Assembly (NCBI GenBank): GCA_019244165.1 | Contig: JAFATA010000049.1 | Coordinates: forward strand, 1-64,000 | Origin: Pseudonocardiales bacterium | GTDB lineage: Bacteria > Actinomycetota > Actinomycetes > Mycobacteriales > Pseudonocardiaceae | Length of the DNA stretch: 64,000 nt | Direction: 5' to 3' | Part shown: positions 19,793 through 28,586 of the stretch, piece after piece | How positions within the stretch are numbered: position 1 is the stretch's first letter | How the letters are laid out: the number at the start of each line of letters is the position of its first letter | The notes under the pieces: model-generated | Databases searched by the model: none | What the model was told of the DNA's origin: nothing | The model's input: only the letters and a program-made list of their open reading frames with translations | Translations under genes and position numbers: made by a program

Positions 19793-20797
19793 TCACCCGC
19801 CGAGGGTGGCGCGCAGGGACTCCCGCAGCGAGCCCATCGTGGCGATGACCGCGGTGGGCTCGTAGCCGCAGTGCGCCATGCAGTTGGCGCACCGCGGGTC
19901 ACGCCCGCGGCCAAACGCCGACCAGTCGGTGTCCTCCAGCAGCTCGGCGTAGCTGGCCGCGTAGCTGTCGTCGAGCAGGTAGCAGGGACGCTGCCAGCCC
20001 AGCAGGGAATAGGACGGAATGCCCCACGCGGTGCAGGCCAGCTCCCGCTTGCCTTCCAGGAAATCCAGGAAGACCGGGGAGTGGTTGAGCCGCCAGCGCT
20101 TGCGCCGCCCCTCGCTAAACGCCTTCGCAAACAGCTCACGGGTCTGCGTCACACCCAGCCAGTGCTCCTGGTCAGGCGCCTTGCCGTAGGCGTAGGCCGG
20201 GGAGATCTGCATGTTGTCCACCCCGAGTGAGTCGTTGAGGTAGTCGAGCACCTCGATGACGTCCTGCGGGGTGTCGGAACTGAAGAACGTGGTGTTGGTC
20301 ATCACCCGGAAACCGGCGTCCTTGGCCTGCCGGATCGCCTCGACCGCGGCGTCGAAGCCACCCTCCTTGCGCACCGAGGCGTCGTGCCGCTCGCGCAACC
20401 CGTCGATGTGCACCATCCAGGCGAAATCGGGGTGGGGGGTGAACTTGTGCAGGTGCTTGGGCAGCAGCAGAGCGTTGGTGCACAAGAAGACGATCTTGTG
20501 GCGGGCCAGCAGTTGCCGGGTCAGCTCGTCGATCTGCGGGTGCATCAGCGGTTCCCCACCGGCGATGGAGACCATCGGCGCGCCGCACTCCTCGACGGCG
20601 GCGACCGCCTGCTCCACGGGCATCCGCTGCTTGAGCAACGCAGCCGGCTGGGCGATCTTGCCGCAGCCACCGCATTTGAGGTTGCACGCAAACAGCGGCT
20701 CCAGCTCCACCAGCAGGGCGAAACGCTTCCGGCGCAGCAGCTTCTGCTTGAGCAGGTAGCCGCCCAGCCGGAGGGACTGGCGCAAGGGCATGGCCAT
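19793..20797 (-). CDS. hpnH: Adenosyl-hopene transferase HpnH (radical SAM)
   Basis: 334 residues. The radical SAM cluster motif CNLKCGGC lies near residue 39, followed by SIAGGEPLMHPQI. HpnH joins the 5'-deoxyadenosyl radical to diploptene to make adenosylhopane, the first step of C35 hopanoid side chains. The C-terminal cysteines (DPRCANCMAHCGYEP) fit the family. Last gene of the hopanoid operon, starting three bases after the preceding stop. Confidence 0.95.
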   Translation of the reverse strand: MAMPLRQSLRLGGYLLKQKLLRRKRFALLVELEPLFACNLKCGGCGKIAQPAALLKQRMPVEQAVAAVEECGAPMVSIAGGEPLMHPQIDELTRQLLARHKIVFLCTNALLLPKHLHKFTPHPDFAWMVHIDGLRERHDASVRKEGGFDAAVEAIRQAKDAGFRVMTNTTFFSSDTPQDVIEVLDYLNDSLGVDNMQISPAYAYGKAPDQEHWLGVTQTRELFAKAFSEGRRKRWRLNHSPVFLDFLEGKRELACTAWGIPSYSLLGWQRPCYLLDDSYAASYAELLEDTDWSAFGRGRDPRCANCMAHCGYEPTAVIATMGSLRESLRATLGG

Positions 20798-20799
20798 GG

Positions 20800-22314
20800 T
20801 CAGTTCATCTCCCGGGGTAGCGCGAAGGTGACGTCCTCGTCGACCAGCCGGAGCTCGTCCGTACTGAGCGGGCCAAGGCCGCCCAGGCAGTGCACGATCT
20901 GATCCACCAGATGCGGTGGCGCCGAGGCGCCCGCGGTGATGCCCAGCCTCCTGGTGCCCGCCAACCAGCGAAGATCGATATTACTGACGTCGTCGATCAG
21001 GTGCGCCGGCACGCCCTCCCGCTGCGCGACCTCCACCAGGCGCACCGAGTTGGACGAGTTGGGCGAGCCGACCACCAGCACCAGGTCCACCTGGCGGGCG
21101 ATCTCGCGCACCGCGTGCTGGCGGTTGGTGGTGGCGTAGCAGATGTCATCGGTGCGCGGAGCGCTCAGCGCCGGGAACCGATCACGCAGGATGGCAGCGA
21201 TCTCCTGCGCCTCGTCCACGGCCAGCGTGGTCTGCATGGTGTAGGCCACCCGCGAGGAATCGCGCGGCTGGACGTGGTGCGCGGTGTGGGCATCGGGCAC
21301 CACGATCACGTTCTCCGGTGCCTCACCGCGGCTGCCCTGCACCTCCTCGTGGTCGGGATGGCCGATGAGGAACACCGTGTTGTCCCGCCGGGCGTAGCGG
21401 CGGATCTCGTTATGCACCTTGGTCACCAGCGGGCAGGTGGCGTCGATGACGGTAAGCTCGCGAGCCATGGCGTCTCCGCGCACGGTGGGAGAGACCCCGT
21501 GCGCGGAGAACACCAGGACCCCGCCAGCCGGCACTTGGTCGACCTCGTCGACGAACACCGCGCCCAGAGCGCTTAACTCACCCACCACGTGCGCGTTGTG
21601 CACGATCTGGCGGCGCACGTACACCGGGGCGCCGTAGCGGCGTAACGCGTCGTGCACGGTGTCGATCGCCCGGGCCACGCCCGCGCAGAACGAACGCGGC
21701 GCGGCGAGCAGGACCTCACGGCTGCCCGTCGCGGCCGCCCAGTCCTCCAGCGCGGGCTGGCAGGCCCGTAACGTCCGCAGGGCGCTCACCCCCCGGCGCA
21801 GCGTGCCGAGGCGCCACAGCGGGTGAGCCGGGGTGTCCACGATGACGCGGAGGGCGGCGAACGGGCCGCCAGCAGCGGCGAGTTGAGCTGACTCCATGTC
21901 CACCGCGAGTGGGTCAGGACGCTCGAGTGCCCGGCCCAGGCCGGTGGAGCGCCAGGCGATCCGAGGCAGGGACTGGATCGGTCCGAGATGCACGGTGAGC
22001 CCCAGCCGTCGCAGCGCCCCGGCCAGCAGCGGCGCCGAGGGCACCGCCACGGGGCCCGACGACGCCGAATCCCACCCCCGGACCTCGCTGGCCACCACGA
22101 CGTCACCCGGGCGGACGTGGGGCGCCAGCGCGCCACCGAGCCCGGCGAGGAGCACCGGATCGTTGCCGGAGAGCCGCGCCGCAGCGGTGGCCGCGCGGCG
22201 TGGTCCCATCCCGCTGCGCACCAGCCGGGTGCTGCGCCCGGCCCCGCGGAGCACGGCCTGCTCAACGCGCAGCGGCGTGCACAGCAGTGGCATGGACAAC
22301 CCTGGCCGGCTCAC
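20800..22314 (-). CDS. HpnG-like nucleosidase/phosphorylase fused to IspH
   Basis: 504 residues from a GTG at 22314 overlapping the shc stop (GTGA). Residues 1-200 form a purine nucleosidase-like domain: GMGPRRAATAAARL, LAGLGGALAPHVRPGDVV and the active-site VDMESAQLAAA. This is the HpnG fold, which removes adenine from adenosylhopane. From about residue 205 a complete IspH follows, with [19 protein letters not shown] and [11 protein letters not shown], so all cluster cysteines are present. The fusion ties C5 precursor supply to a hopanoid side-chain step in one polypeptide. The ribosomal hopanoid context is clear from neighbours; physical reason for the fusion is unknown. Confidence 0.88.
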   Translation of the reverse strand: MSRPGLSMPLLCTPLRVEQAVLRGAGRSTRLVRSGMGPRRAATAAARLSGNDPVLLAGLGGALAPHVRPGDVVVASEVRGWDSASSGPVAVPSAPLLAGALRRLGLTVHLGPIQSLPRIAWRSTGLGRALERPDPLAVDMESAQLAAAGGPFAALRVIVDTPAHPLWRLGTLRRGVSALRTLRACQPALEDWAAATGSREVLLAAPRSFCAGVARAIDTVHDALRRYGAPVYVRRQIVHNAHVVGELSALGAVFVDEVDQVPAGGVLVFSAHGVSPTVRGDAMARELTVIDATCPLVTKVHNEIRRYARRDNTVFLIGHPDHEEVQGSRGEAPENVIVVPDAHTAHHVQPRDSSRVAYTMQTTLAVDEAQEIAAILRDRFPALSAPRTDDICYATTNRQHAVREIARQVDLVLVVGSPNSSNSVRLVEVAQREGVPAHLIDDVSNIDLRWLAGTRRLGITAGASAPPHLVDQIVHCLGGLGPLSTDELRLVDEDVTFALPREMN

Positions 22315-24260
22315 GGCGCGGCCTTCAGGTACCGGCCCAACGCGCTGATCGGGAACACCATCCGGTACAGGTGGTAGTTGAGATAGAAGTCGCCGGGGAA
22401 CCCCGTGCCGGTGAACTGCGGCTCGTCCCACGACCCGTCCTCACGCTGGGTGTCACACAGCCACCGCACCCCGCGCTCAACGCTCTCCGACTGCTCGGTA
22501 TCTGATTGCTCGCTCCGCTCGGTATCCGATTGCTCGCTCCGCTCGCGGGCGGCGAGTAGCGCCAGCAGCGCCCACGCGGTCTGCGACGCCGTGGAGGTGC
22601 CCCGGCCGGCCCAGGACCGATCCGCATAGGAGCGCAGGTCCTCGCCCCACCCGCCGTCGTCGTTCTGGTGGTCGGTCAGCCAGCGCAACGCCCGGCGCAC
22701 GCACAGCGAGTCGGCGCCCACCCCGGCGGCGATCAGCGCGGGCACCACCGCGCCGGTACCGTAGACGTAGTTCGCGCCCCACCGTCCGAACCAGGACCCG
22801 TCGGCCTCCTGCGCGGCGAGCAGCCAGTGCACACCCCGCCGGCAGGCAGGGTGGTTGGTCAGCCCCTCGGCGGCCAGGGCCTCGACGATGTGCGCCGTCA
22901 CATCCGCTGACGGTGGGTCGATCACCTCGCCGAAGTCACAGAACGGCAGCTTCGTGCACAGCGTCCGGGTGTTGTCCGCATCGAAGGCGCCCCAGCCGCC
23001 ATCCCGGGACTGCATGCCGATCAGCCAGGCCACCCCGCGATCCAGCGCGCTGCGATCCGCCAGGGGGACTCTCCGCAGCGCGAGCACGACCTCGGCGGTG
23101 TCGTCGGTGTCGGGATAGGTGTCGTTGTGGAACTCGAAGGCCCAGCCGCCCGGGGCGAGTGCCGGCCGGCGGACCGCCCAGTCGCCATGCACCCGGATTT
23201 CCTCGCCGAGCAGCCAGTCGGCGGCTCGGCGCACCGCGGGGTCTTGGGCCGGCACTCCCGCGTCCAGCAGCGCGGTGAGGGCCAGCCCGGTGTCCCAGAC
23301 CGGGGATTGGCAGGCCTCCAAGCGCCGCACGCGCCCCTGTGGGGTGTCTTCAAGGATGACAAACCCCTCCAGACCCGCGATCCCGGCCCGCACCGACGGG
23401 TGATCGAGTGAGTAGCCCAGCAGGTGCAGCGCGAGCAGGGAGTACACCCAGGGTGGCTGGATGCCTCCCCAGCAGCCATCCGCCTCCTGCCGGGCCAGGA
23501 TCCATTCCGTGGCGCGGCGCATCGCCGCCCGCCGCAGCAGCCGCAGGGGCCGCCGCGCGTAGGCGTGCAGCACCCGGTCGGTCCGCTGGAAGAACCCGGC
23601 CCAGGTCCACGGCGGGCGCCGGGACGCTTCGGGGCGCAGTGCGCCGACGCGCAGCTCGTCCACCCCGAAGGGCAGCGGCCGCACCGGGCGCAGCGTGCAG
23701 ACGATGGTCAACGGCACGATCGTCTGCCGGGCCCAGCACGCCCAGTCGTAGACGTTCAACGGGAACCAGGACGGCAGGAAGATCAGCTCCGGGGGCAGGT
23801 TGGGCAGCTCATCCCAGGACCACAGCCCGAAGAAGGCCAGCCAGATGCGGGTGAACACCCGGCTGCGTTCCAGGCCCCCGTGGGCCCGGACGAACTCCGC
23901 CGCCTTCGCCATGTGGGGGTCCTCGGGCCGATCACCCGCCAGGCGCAGCGCCACCCATGCCTCCACGGTGGTGGACAGCTCACCGGGGCCACCGGAGAAG
24001 TTCGCCCAGCTGCCGTCGTCACGTTGCTGGGAGCGGATCCAGCGGGCTGCCTCCTCGGTCTGGCCGGCGCTGCGGATACCGAGGAACTCCCGCAGCAGCA
24101 GGTCCTCCGCGTCCATGGTCACGTTGGTGGCCAGCTCCCCCTTCCACCATCCCGCCGCGTGTTGACGCTCGCGCAGGTTCGCCACCGCGGCGGCCAGCGC
24201 CTGCGCTGCCGACCGCCGTGGGGTGTTAGCCGGGCTGTCAACCGGACTGGTCTGGGTCAT
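22311..24260 (-). CDS. shc: Squalene-hopene cyclase
   Basis: 649 residues. The catalytic DxDD motif occurs as DTDDTAEV near residue 381. Several QW repeats are visible (RDDGSWANFSG, EADGCWGGIQ, RDGGWGAFD, EADGSWFGRWG, EDGSWDEPQFTGTGFP). It cyclises squalene to hopene at the membrane. ATG at 24260 shares its A with the stop of the prenyl synthase gene (TGATG). An in-frame Ser/Glu/Asp-rich insertion (ERSEQSDT repeated) lies near residue 580. Confidence 0.96.
   Translation of the reverse strand: MTQTSPVDSPANTPRRSAAQALAAAVANLRERQHAAGWWKGELATNVTMDAEDLLLREFLGIRSAGQTEEAARWIRSQQRDDGSWANFSGGPGELSTTVEAWVALRLAGDRPEDPHMAKAAEFVRAHGGLERSRVFTRIWLAFFGLWSWDELPNLPPELIFLPSWFPLNVYDWACWARQTIVPLTIVCTLRPVRPLPFGVDELRVGALRPEASRRPPWTWAGFFQRTDRVLHAYARRPLRLLRRAAMRRATEWILARQEADGCWGGIQPPWVYSLLALHLLGYSLDHPSVRAGIAGLEGFVILEDTPQGRVRRLEACQSPVWDTGLALTALLDAGVPAQDPAVRRAADWLLGEEIRVHGDWAVRRPALAPGGWAFEFHNDTYPDTDDTAEVVLALRRVPLADRSALDRGVAWLIGMQSRDGGWGAFDADNTRTLCTKLPFCDFGEVIDPPSADVTAHIVEALAAEGLTNHPACRRGVHWLLAAQEADGSWFGRWGANYVYGTGAVVPALIAAGVGADSLCVRRALRWLTDHQNDDGGWGEDLRSYADRSWAGRGTSTASQTAWALLALLAARERSEQSDTERSEQSDTEQSESVERGVRWLCDTQREDGSWDEPQFTGTGFPGDFYLNYHLYRMVFPISALGRYLKAAP
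22493..22540 (-). repeat. 24-bp tandem duplication in shc
   Basis: Copies GCTCGGTATC[T/C]GATTGCTCGCTCC at 22493-22516 and 22517-22540 plus a partial third. It encodes ERSEQSDT repeats between two QW motifs of the cyclase. Its core TCCGATTGCTCGCTCCGC resembles a dispersed repeat seen in hpnD and the methyltransferase at 36852. Confidence 0.88.
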
Positions 24261-25303
24261 CAGGCCTCCCTAGCGACGATGAAGTGGGCGATCGCGATCA
24301 GTTCCTCGCGCGGGCCACTAAGGAGCGGGACGCTTGCCAGCGCGTGGGTGGCCGCGCTGATGCGGCGGTGCGCCTCGGCGGCGGCCCAGTCCCGCCCGCC
24401 CGCGGCATCGATGAGCTCAGCAGCTCGGGCCACACCGGTGGGATCTGGCCCGGTGGGATCGGCGCTGGCGAGCCAGGCGGCCAGCTCACGTCCGGGGCGA
24501 CCACCGTGGGTGAGCGCGTAGGTGACCGGCAGGCTCTTCTTGTGCGAGCGCAGGTCGGAGAACACTGGCTTGCCGGTGACCTCCGGGTCTCCCCAGATCC
24601 CCAGCAGATCGTCCACCAGCTGGAACGCGATACCCAGCTGGGCACCGAAGGTGGACAGCGCGTCCACCACCTCCGGTGTGGCGCCGGCCAGCACCGCGCC
24701 GATCGCCGCGCTGGCCGACAGCAGGGCACCGGTCTTGCCCGACACCATCTCCAGGCACTCCGCCACGGTGACGTCCTCGCGCCGCTCGAACGCCACGTCC
24801 TGCACCTGGCCCCGGATCAGGTGGCGGGTGGCCTCGGCGAGCAGCCGGGCGGCGGCGGCCCGATGCGGCGAGGTGCTGTCCAGCAGCACTTCCTGGGCCA
24901 GCGCCAGCAGCGCGTCGCCGGTCAGGATCGCGCTGGTGGACCCCCATACCGCCCACACCGTAGGCCGGTGCCGGCGTTCGGTGTCGCCGTCCATCACGTC
25001 GTCGTGCACCAACGAGAAGTTGTGCACCAGCTCGACGGCGACCGCGCCGGGAATGCCCACCTGGGCTGGAGCGCCGGCAGCCTGCGCCGACAGGGTGGCC
25101 AGGGCGGGACGGACGGCCTTCCCGCCACCATTACGGATCGGCGCGCCAGCGGCATCGGTCCACCCGAGATGGTAGGCGGCGATCGCCGCGCTGGTGTCGT
25201 CCAACCTGGCGAGGAAAGCCCTGGTGGCGGGCACCACCGCATCCCGGGCCCGACGCAACGCGCGGGGGGCGGCCTCCGCGGGCAGGAGTGCGTCGGCGGT
25301 CAC
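24260..25303 (-). CDS. Polyprenyl diphosphate synthase of the hopanoid operon
   Basis: 347 residues. DDxxD motif in [18 protein letters not shown] near residue 110 and second motif in [29 protein letters not shown] near residue 60. Most likely makes FPP for presqualene diphosphate synthesis, from its place between hpnE and shc. Clear paralogue of the enzyme at 8310. GTG start at 25303 lies within a 38-bp tandem duplication of the gene junction. Confidence 0.9.
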   Translation of the reverse strand: MTADALLPAEAAPRALRRARDAVVPATRAFLARLDDTSAAIAAYHLGWTDAAGAPIRNGGGKAVRPALATLSAQAAGAPAQVGIPGAVAVELVHNFSLVHDDVMDGDTERRHRPTVWAVWGSTSAILTGDALLALAQEVLLDSTSPHRAAAARLLAEATRHLIRGQVQDVAFERREDVTVAECLEMVSGKTGALLSASAAIGAVLAGATPEVVDALSTFGAQLGIAFQLVDDLLGIWGDPEVTGKPVFSDLRSHKKSLPVTYALTHGGRPGRELAAWLASADPTGPDPTGVARAAELIDAAGGRDWAAAEAHRRISAATHALASVPLLSGPREELIAIAHFIVAREA

Positions 25304-25347
25304 AATGCCGCCTCCGCGGGAAGAAGTACGTCGGCGGTCACAATGCC
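25272..25347 (-). repeat. 38-bp tandem duplication at the hpnE/prenyl synthase junction, creating a 13-codon ORF
   Basis: Imperfect copies at 25272-25309 and 25310-25347 (three differences), each beginning GCCTCCGCGGG. Each copy carries a GTGA stop/start overlap. The result is an extra ORF on the - strand at 25300-25341 (MTADVLLPAEAAL) sandwiched between hpnE and the synthase, overlapping both by four bases. The peptide is a near-copy of the synthase N-terminus (MTADALLPAEAAP). Confidence 0.88.
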
Positions 25348-26714
25348 GCCTCCGCAGTGATGTCCGTGGGACTCTCGGCGAGCAGGGCGGTGGCGGCCGC
25401 GGCCCCGCTGCGCACGGCGCCCTCCATCGTCGCCGGCCAACCGGTAGCGGTCCACGCGCCGGCCAGGAACAGCCCCCGGGTGGCGGTCACCGCCGGTGGT
25501 CGCAGCGCCGCAGTGCCCGGAGCCGGGCGGAACGTCGCATGCCGCTCCCGGGTGACGAAGAAGTCGAGCACCTGCGCCTCGCGCAAGGCCGGCAGCAACG
25601 CACCCAGCTCCGGCAGGAACTGCGCCCGCAACGCCGCTGTGGGCGTGTCCACCACGTCATCTGCGGCGGACAGCGACACCGCCAGGTATTGCCCGTTCTG
25701 CAGTCCGGATTGGGCCAGTCCGGATTGGGTGGTGCGGTCGAAGACCCACTGCACCGGGGTGTTCACCCCGGCGATGAACGGCTCCCCCAGCACCGGGCGG
25801 TCGAGCACCATGTGCAGGTTGACGATGGGGGCGCTGCCCAGCCGCTGTGACCACCCGGGCGGCAGCGGGATGCTGCCGGGCGGCAACAGCCCCTCGGCCG
25901 CGACCGGCGGCACAGCCAGAATTACCGCCTCGACGCTGCTGCGGGCATCATCGGTAACGACCTGCCAGCCGGCCATCGGATTACCGCTCGGCTCGATGGC
26001 CCGCACCGTGACGCCGGTCTGTACCTGCGCGCCCGCCGTGCGCAGGCAGGACAGCGCCGGATCGCCGTGCAGCTCCCGCAGCGGCACCCGCGACCAGCCG
26101 ATGTCCGCGGCCGCAGCCTTGGTGAGCAGACCCTCCTGGAACACCGTGGCGGCCAGGCTGAGCGAGGCCTGGTCTGCCCGCGCGTTCAAGGTGGCCACCC
26201 CGACCAGCTCCCACAGCGCGGCGATGGCGCGGTCGGTTTGCCCATGCCGACGCAGCCAGCTGCCGAAGTTCTGCCCGTCGGTTGCCGGATGAGCCGGGTC
26301 GACCCGCCGTAACGCGGCGGCGGCCAGCGCGAAGTGCATCCGCTCCCGCACGCTCAGCGGGCGGTACTGCACCAGCGAGGCGGCCAGGTGCAGCGGTGCG
26401 GGTAGGGAACTGCGGCGCAGCCATACCGGACGGCGCTCCCCCGGCGAGCAGACCGGGATGGCCAGCCTCGGCTGCAGCTGGACACGATCGGCTACCCCGA
26501 GCCGGCGCAGCAGCAACTGATACGACGAGCAGCAGCGCAGAAACACGTGCTGACCGTTGTCGACCCGCAGCTCGCCGCGGCTAAACGAGTGGGTCAGGCC
26601 GCCCAGCTGCCCCCGGGCCTCGAACATGGTGACCTGGCAGCCCGCGTCGGCGCAGTGCAACGCCGCGGTGATGCCCGCCAAGCCACCACCGATCACCGCG
26701 ACCCGCCGGGTCAT
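25338..26714 (-). CDS. hpnE: Hydroxysqualene dehydroxylase HpnE (FAD amine-oxidase fold)
   Basis: 458 residues. The FAD-binding start reads VAVIGGGLAGITAAL with GGLTHSFSRGELRVDNGQHVF, and the C-terminal FAD motif is LFLAGAWTATGWPATMEGAVRSG. With HpnC and HpnD it converts FPP to squalene through presqualene diphosphate and hydroxysqualene. Its ATG overlaps the hpnD stop (ATGA). A 15-bp duplication (25701-25730) inserts QSGLAQSGL in the middle of the chain. Confidence 0.92.
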   Translation of the reverse strand: MTRRVAVIGGGLAGITAALHCADAGCQVTMFEARGQLGGLTHSFSRGELRVDNGQHVFLRCCSSYQLLLRRLGVADRVQLQPRLAIPVCSPGERRPVWLRRSSLPAPLHLAASLVQYRPLSVRERMHFALAAAALRRVDPAHPATDGQNFGSWLRRHGQTDRAIAALWELVGVATLNARADQASLSLAATVFQEGLLTKAAAADIGWSRVPLRELHGDPALSCLRTAGAQVQTGVTVRAIEPSGNPMAGWQVVTDDARSSVEAVILAVPPVAAEGLLPPGSIPLPPGWSQRLGSAPIVNLHMVLDRPVLGEPFIAGVNTPVQWVFDRTTQSGLAQSGLQNGQYLAVSLSAADDVVDTPTAALRAQFLPELGALLPALREAQVLDFFVTRERHATFRPAPGTAALRPPAVTATRGLFLAGAWTATGWPATMEGAVRSGAAAATALLAESPTDITAEAAL

Positions 26715-27658
26715 GCCGACGCCCTAGTGAGAGCTCGCATCGCCACTTCCGCCTTCTGCCACCCGGACAGCGACAGCCGCCGGTCGAACACCAGGCTGGG
26801 TCGCTCGGTGATGCGGTCCAACAGCCGCCGGTAGATCCCGCACATCGCGGTGCAGCACGCCGCGCTGCGCCGGTCGAGCAGCGGAAGGAGGGCAAGCCCG
26901 CGCTCATACCACTGGCGCGCCCGCTGCGCGCTGTATTGGATCAGCGCGGTGAGCGCCCCGCCCGCATCAACCAGATTGCCGTGCTCGTCCAGAGCCAAGT
27001 GCACCCCGAAATGATCTAGTTCCTGCTGGGGCAGATAGACCCGGCCGTTGCCGAAGTCCTCCCGGATATCTCGCAGGATGTTGATCTGCTGCAGGGCGAT
27101 GCCCAGCGTGTCGGCGTACTCCGGGGCCCGCGGGTCGGGACCGCCGGCGGAGCCGGCAATCGGACTTCCGCCGGCGGAGCCGGCAATCGGAGTACGGGCA
27201 CCGAAGACCGCCAAGCACAGCCGGCCCACCGCGCCGGCCACGCATCGGCAGTACTCGACCAGCTCGTCGAACTCGGCGTAGCGCCGCCCCCGCACGTCCA
27301 TCTCCACGCCTTCGACCAGCTCCTCGAAGGCACCCAGCGGCAGCGGCAGCCGCCCTGCCAGTTCCGCGATCGCGGTGAACACCGGGTCGTCCCCGCAATG
27401 GGCCCCGGGATGGGCCAGGTCGGCCAGCGAGCGGCGCACCTCAGCCAGTGCGTCTAGCTTGTCCTGCCGGGATAGATCGCCGTCGCCGATGTCGTCGATC
27501 CGCCGAGCCAGCGCGTACACCGCACACAGCCCGGCACGCTTGTCGCCCCGCAGCAGCCGGATCCCGTAGTAAAAGTTGCGCGCCCGCGTCCTGGTGATCG
27601 TCTCACACAGCTCGAAGGCCTCATCCGCCCTGAGTGTGACGCTGGCCACCTCACTCAC
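26711..27658 (-). CDS. hpnD: Presqualene diphosphate synthase HpnD
   Basis: 315 residues. First Asp motif in YALARRIDDIGDGDL, second in QQINILRDIREDFGNGRVYLP. Condenses two FPP molecules. An in-frame insertion of PIAGSAGGSPIAGSAGG at residues about 157-175 comes from two copies of a GC-rich repeat. This part is variable between the conserved helices and probably lies in a loop. Starts eight bases inside hpnC. Confidence 0.93.
   Translation of the reverse strand: MSEVASVTLRADEAFELCETITRTRARNFYYGIRLLRGDKRAGLCAVYALARRIDDIGDGDLSRQDKLDALAEVRRSLADLAHPGAHCGDDPVFTAIAELAGRLPLPLGAFEELVEGVEMDVRGRRYAEFDELVEYCRCVAGAVGRLCLAVFGARTPIAGSAGGSPIAGSAGGPDPRAPEYADTLGIALQQINILRDIREDFGNGRVYLPQQELDHFGVHLALDEHGNLVDAGGALTALIQYSAQRARQWYERGLALLPLLDRRSAACCTAMCGIYRRLLDRITERPSLVFDRRLSLSGWQKAEVAMRALTRASA
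27141..27191 (-). repeat. Two copies of a 24-bp GC-rich element inside hpnD
   Basis: CCGCCGGCGGAGCCGGCAAT followed by CGGA at 27141-27164 and 27168-27191 (27-bp period). Each contains internal inverted symmetry (GCCGGC...GCCGGC). Closely related single copies lie at the end of the gene at 36852 (about 37998-38021) and near the start of ponA (about 44936-44957), on the opposite strand relative to this one. Confidence 0.8.
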
Positions 27659-28586
27659 CTCCTCGCGCCGGTTGGGTGTTCTTCAAGGGGGGCCAACCCG
27701 GGGGTTGGCCCCCCTTGAAGAACACCCAACCCAGGTGCCGCAGGACGTCGCGGCGGCGAGGCCGGGGTGGGCCGGTCAAGACCTCGCCGTGCGCCCGGCG
27801 GAGCGCGTCGAGCGCGGCGCGCCCGCCGGCCAGGTAGCCGGCCACGGCCAGTCGAGCCCACCCGCGCAGCAGCCCGACCAGCGGGGCACCCGACTCGAGC
27901 AGCTCCGCCGCCCGGGTGATCTGGAAGAGCATCAGCTGGCGCAGCGCCGGGGAGCTGACCGCGCCGTTTTCTGGAGCGTCGAGCTCGGCCTCGGCTACCC
28001 CGAAAGCGGCGAGGTCTTCCTGAGGGAGATACACCCGACCGGCGCGGCGGTCCTCCGCGACGTCTTGCCAGTGCTCGATCAGCTGCAGAGCGGTACAGAC
28101 CCGGTCGGACAGCTCGGTAGCGACCGGGTTGTGCACTCCAAAGATGGCCAGCACGATCCGGCCGATCGGCTCCGCCGAGAGCGTGCAATAGCCCCGGAGC
28201 TCAGCGTAGCTCGCATACCGGTGGACTCGCTGGTCAACCAGGTTGGCTTGGATCACCCGTGCAAACGGTTCTCGGTCCAACCCGCGGGCTGCCACTACGG
28301 GCGCCAGCCGGGCCAGCACCGGGTGCTTGGGCCAGCACCGGTTTTTCGGGCCGCCGTCCCAGATCGTGGCGAGGTCATCGGCGAACTCCCCGAGCAGCGC
28401 CGTCCGCTTTCCCACGGCCTGATCCCCCAGATCGTCGATGACCCGGACGACCTCATACACCGCGATGAGATCGGCCCGCAGCCGCCGGGGCAGCAGCCGC
28501 AGCGCGACCGGGAAGTTCTCGGCGTGACGCTGACGGCGCAGCTCACGGTCGCGGGTGCGCACACCCGGATCAGGGATCGCCGCCAT
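27651..28586 (-). CDS. hpnC: Squalene synthase-like hydroxysqualene synthase HpnC
   Basis: 311 residues. First Asp motif in YEVVRVIDDLGDQAVG, second in IEHWQDVAEDRRAGRVYLPQEDL. Converts presqualene diphosphate to hydroxysqualene. First gene of the hopanoid operon. Its last 25 codons (FFKGGQPPGWPPLKNTQP) are encoded by a perfect 30-bp inverted repeat, so this tail is probably an added element rather than ancestral enzyme sequence. Confidence 0.92.
   Translation of the reverse strand: MAAIPDPGVRTRDRELRRQRHAENFPVALRLLPRRLRADLIAVYEVVRVIDDLGDQAVGKRTALLGEFADDLATIWDGGPKNRCWPKHPVLARLAPVVAARGLDREPFARVIQANLVDQRVHRYASYAELRGYCTLSAEPIGRIVLAIFGVHNPVATELSDRVCTALQLIEHWQDVAEDRRAGRVYLPQEDLAAFGVAEAELDAPENGAVSSPALRQLMLFQITRAAELLESGAPLVGLLRGWARLAVAGYLAGGRAALDALRRAHGEVLTGPPRPRRRDVLRHLGWVFFKGGQPPGWPPLKNTQPARGGE
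27670..27731. repeat. Perfect 30-bp inverted repeat with 2-base loop, in the 3' end of hpnC
   Basis: Left arm 27670-27699 (begins GGTTGGGTGTTCTTC) pairs without mismatch with 27702-27731 (ends GAACACCCAACC). It would form a very stable RNA hairpin between hpnC and hpnD. No U-run follows on either strand, so it is not a standard intrinsic terminator. It is fully inside the hpnC frame and just upstream of the hpnD start. Confidence 0.93.

Noticed and set aside
23424-24521. 365-codon + strand frame over shc
   Set aside because: Overlaps conserved QW repeats on the other strand and has no motifs itself.
27670-27731. Intrinsic terminator in hpnC
   Set aside because: No T-run on either side and the downstream hopanoid genes are tightly coupled, so complete termination here is unlikely; kept as an inverted repeat instead.
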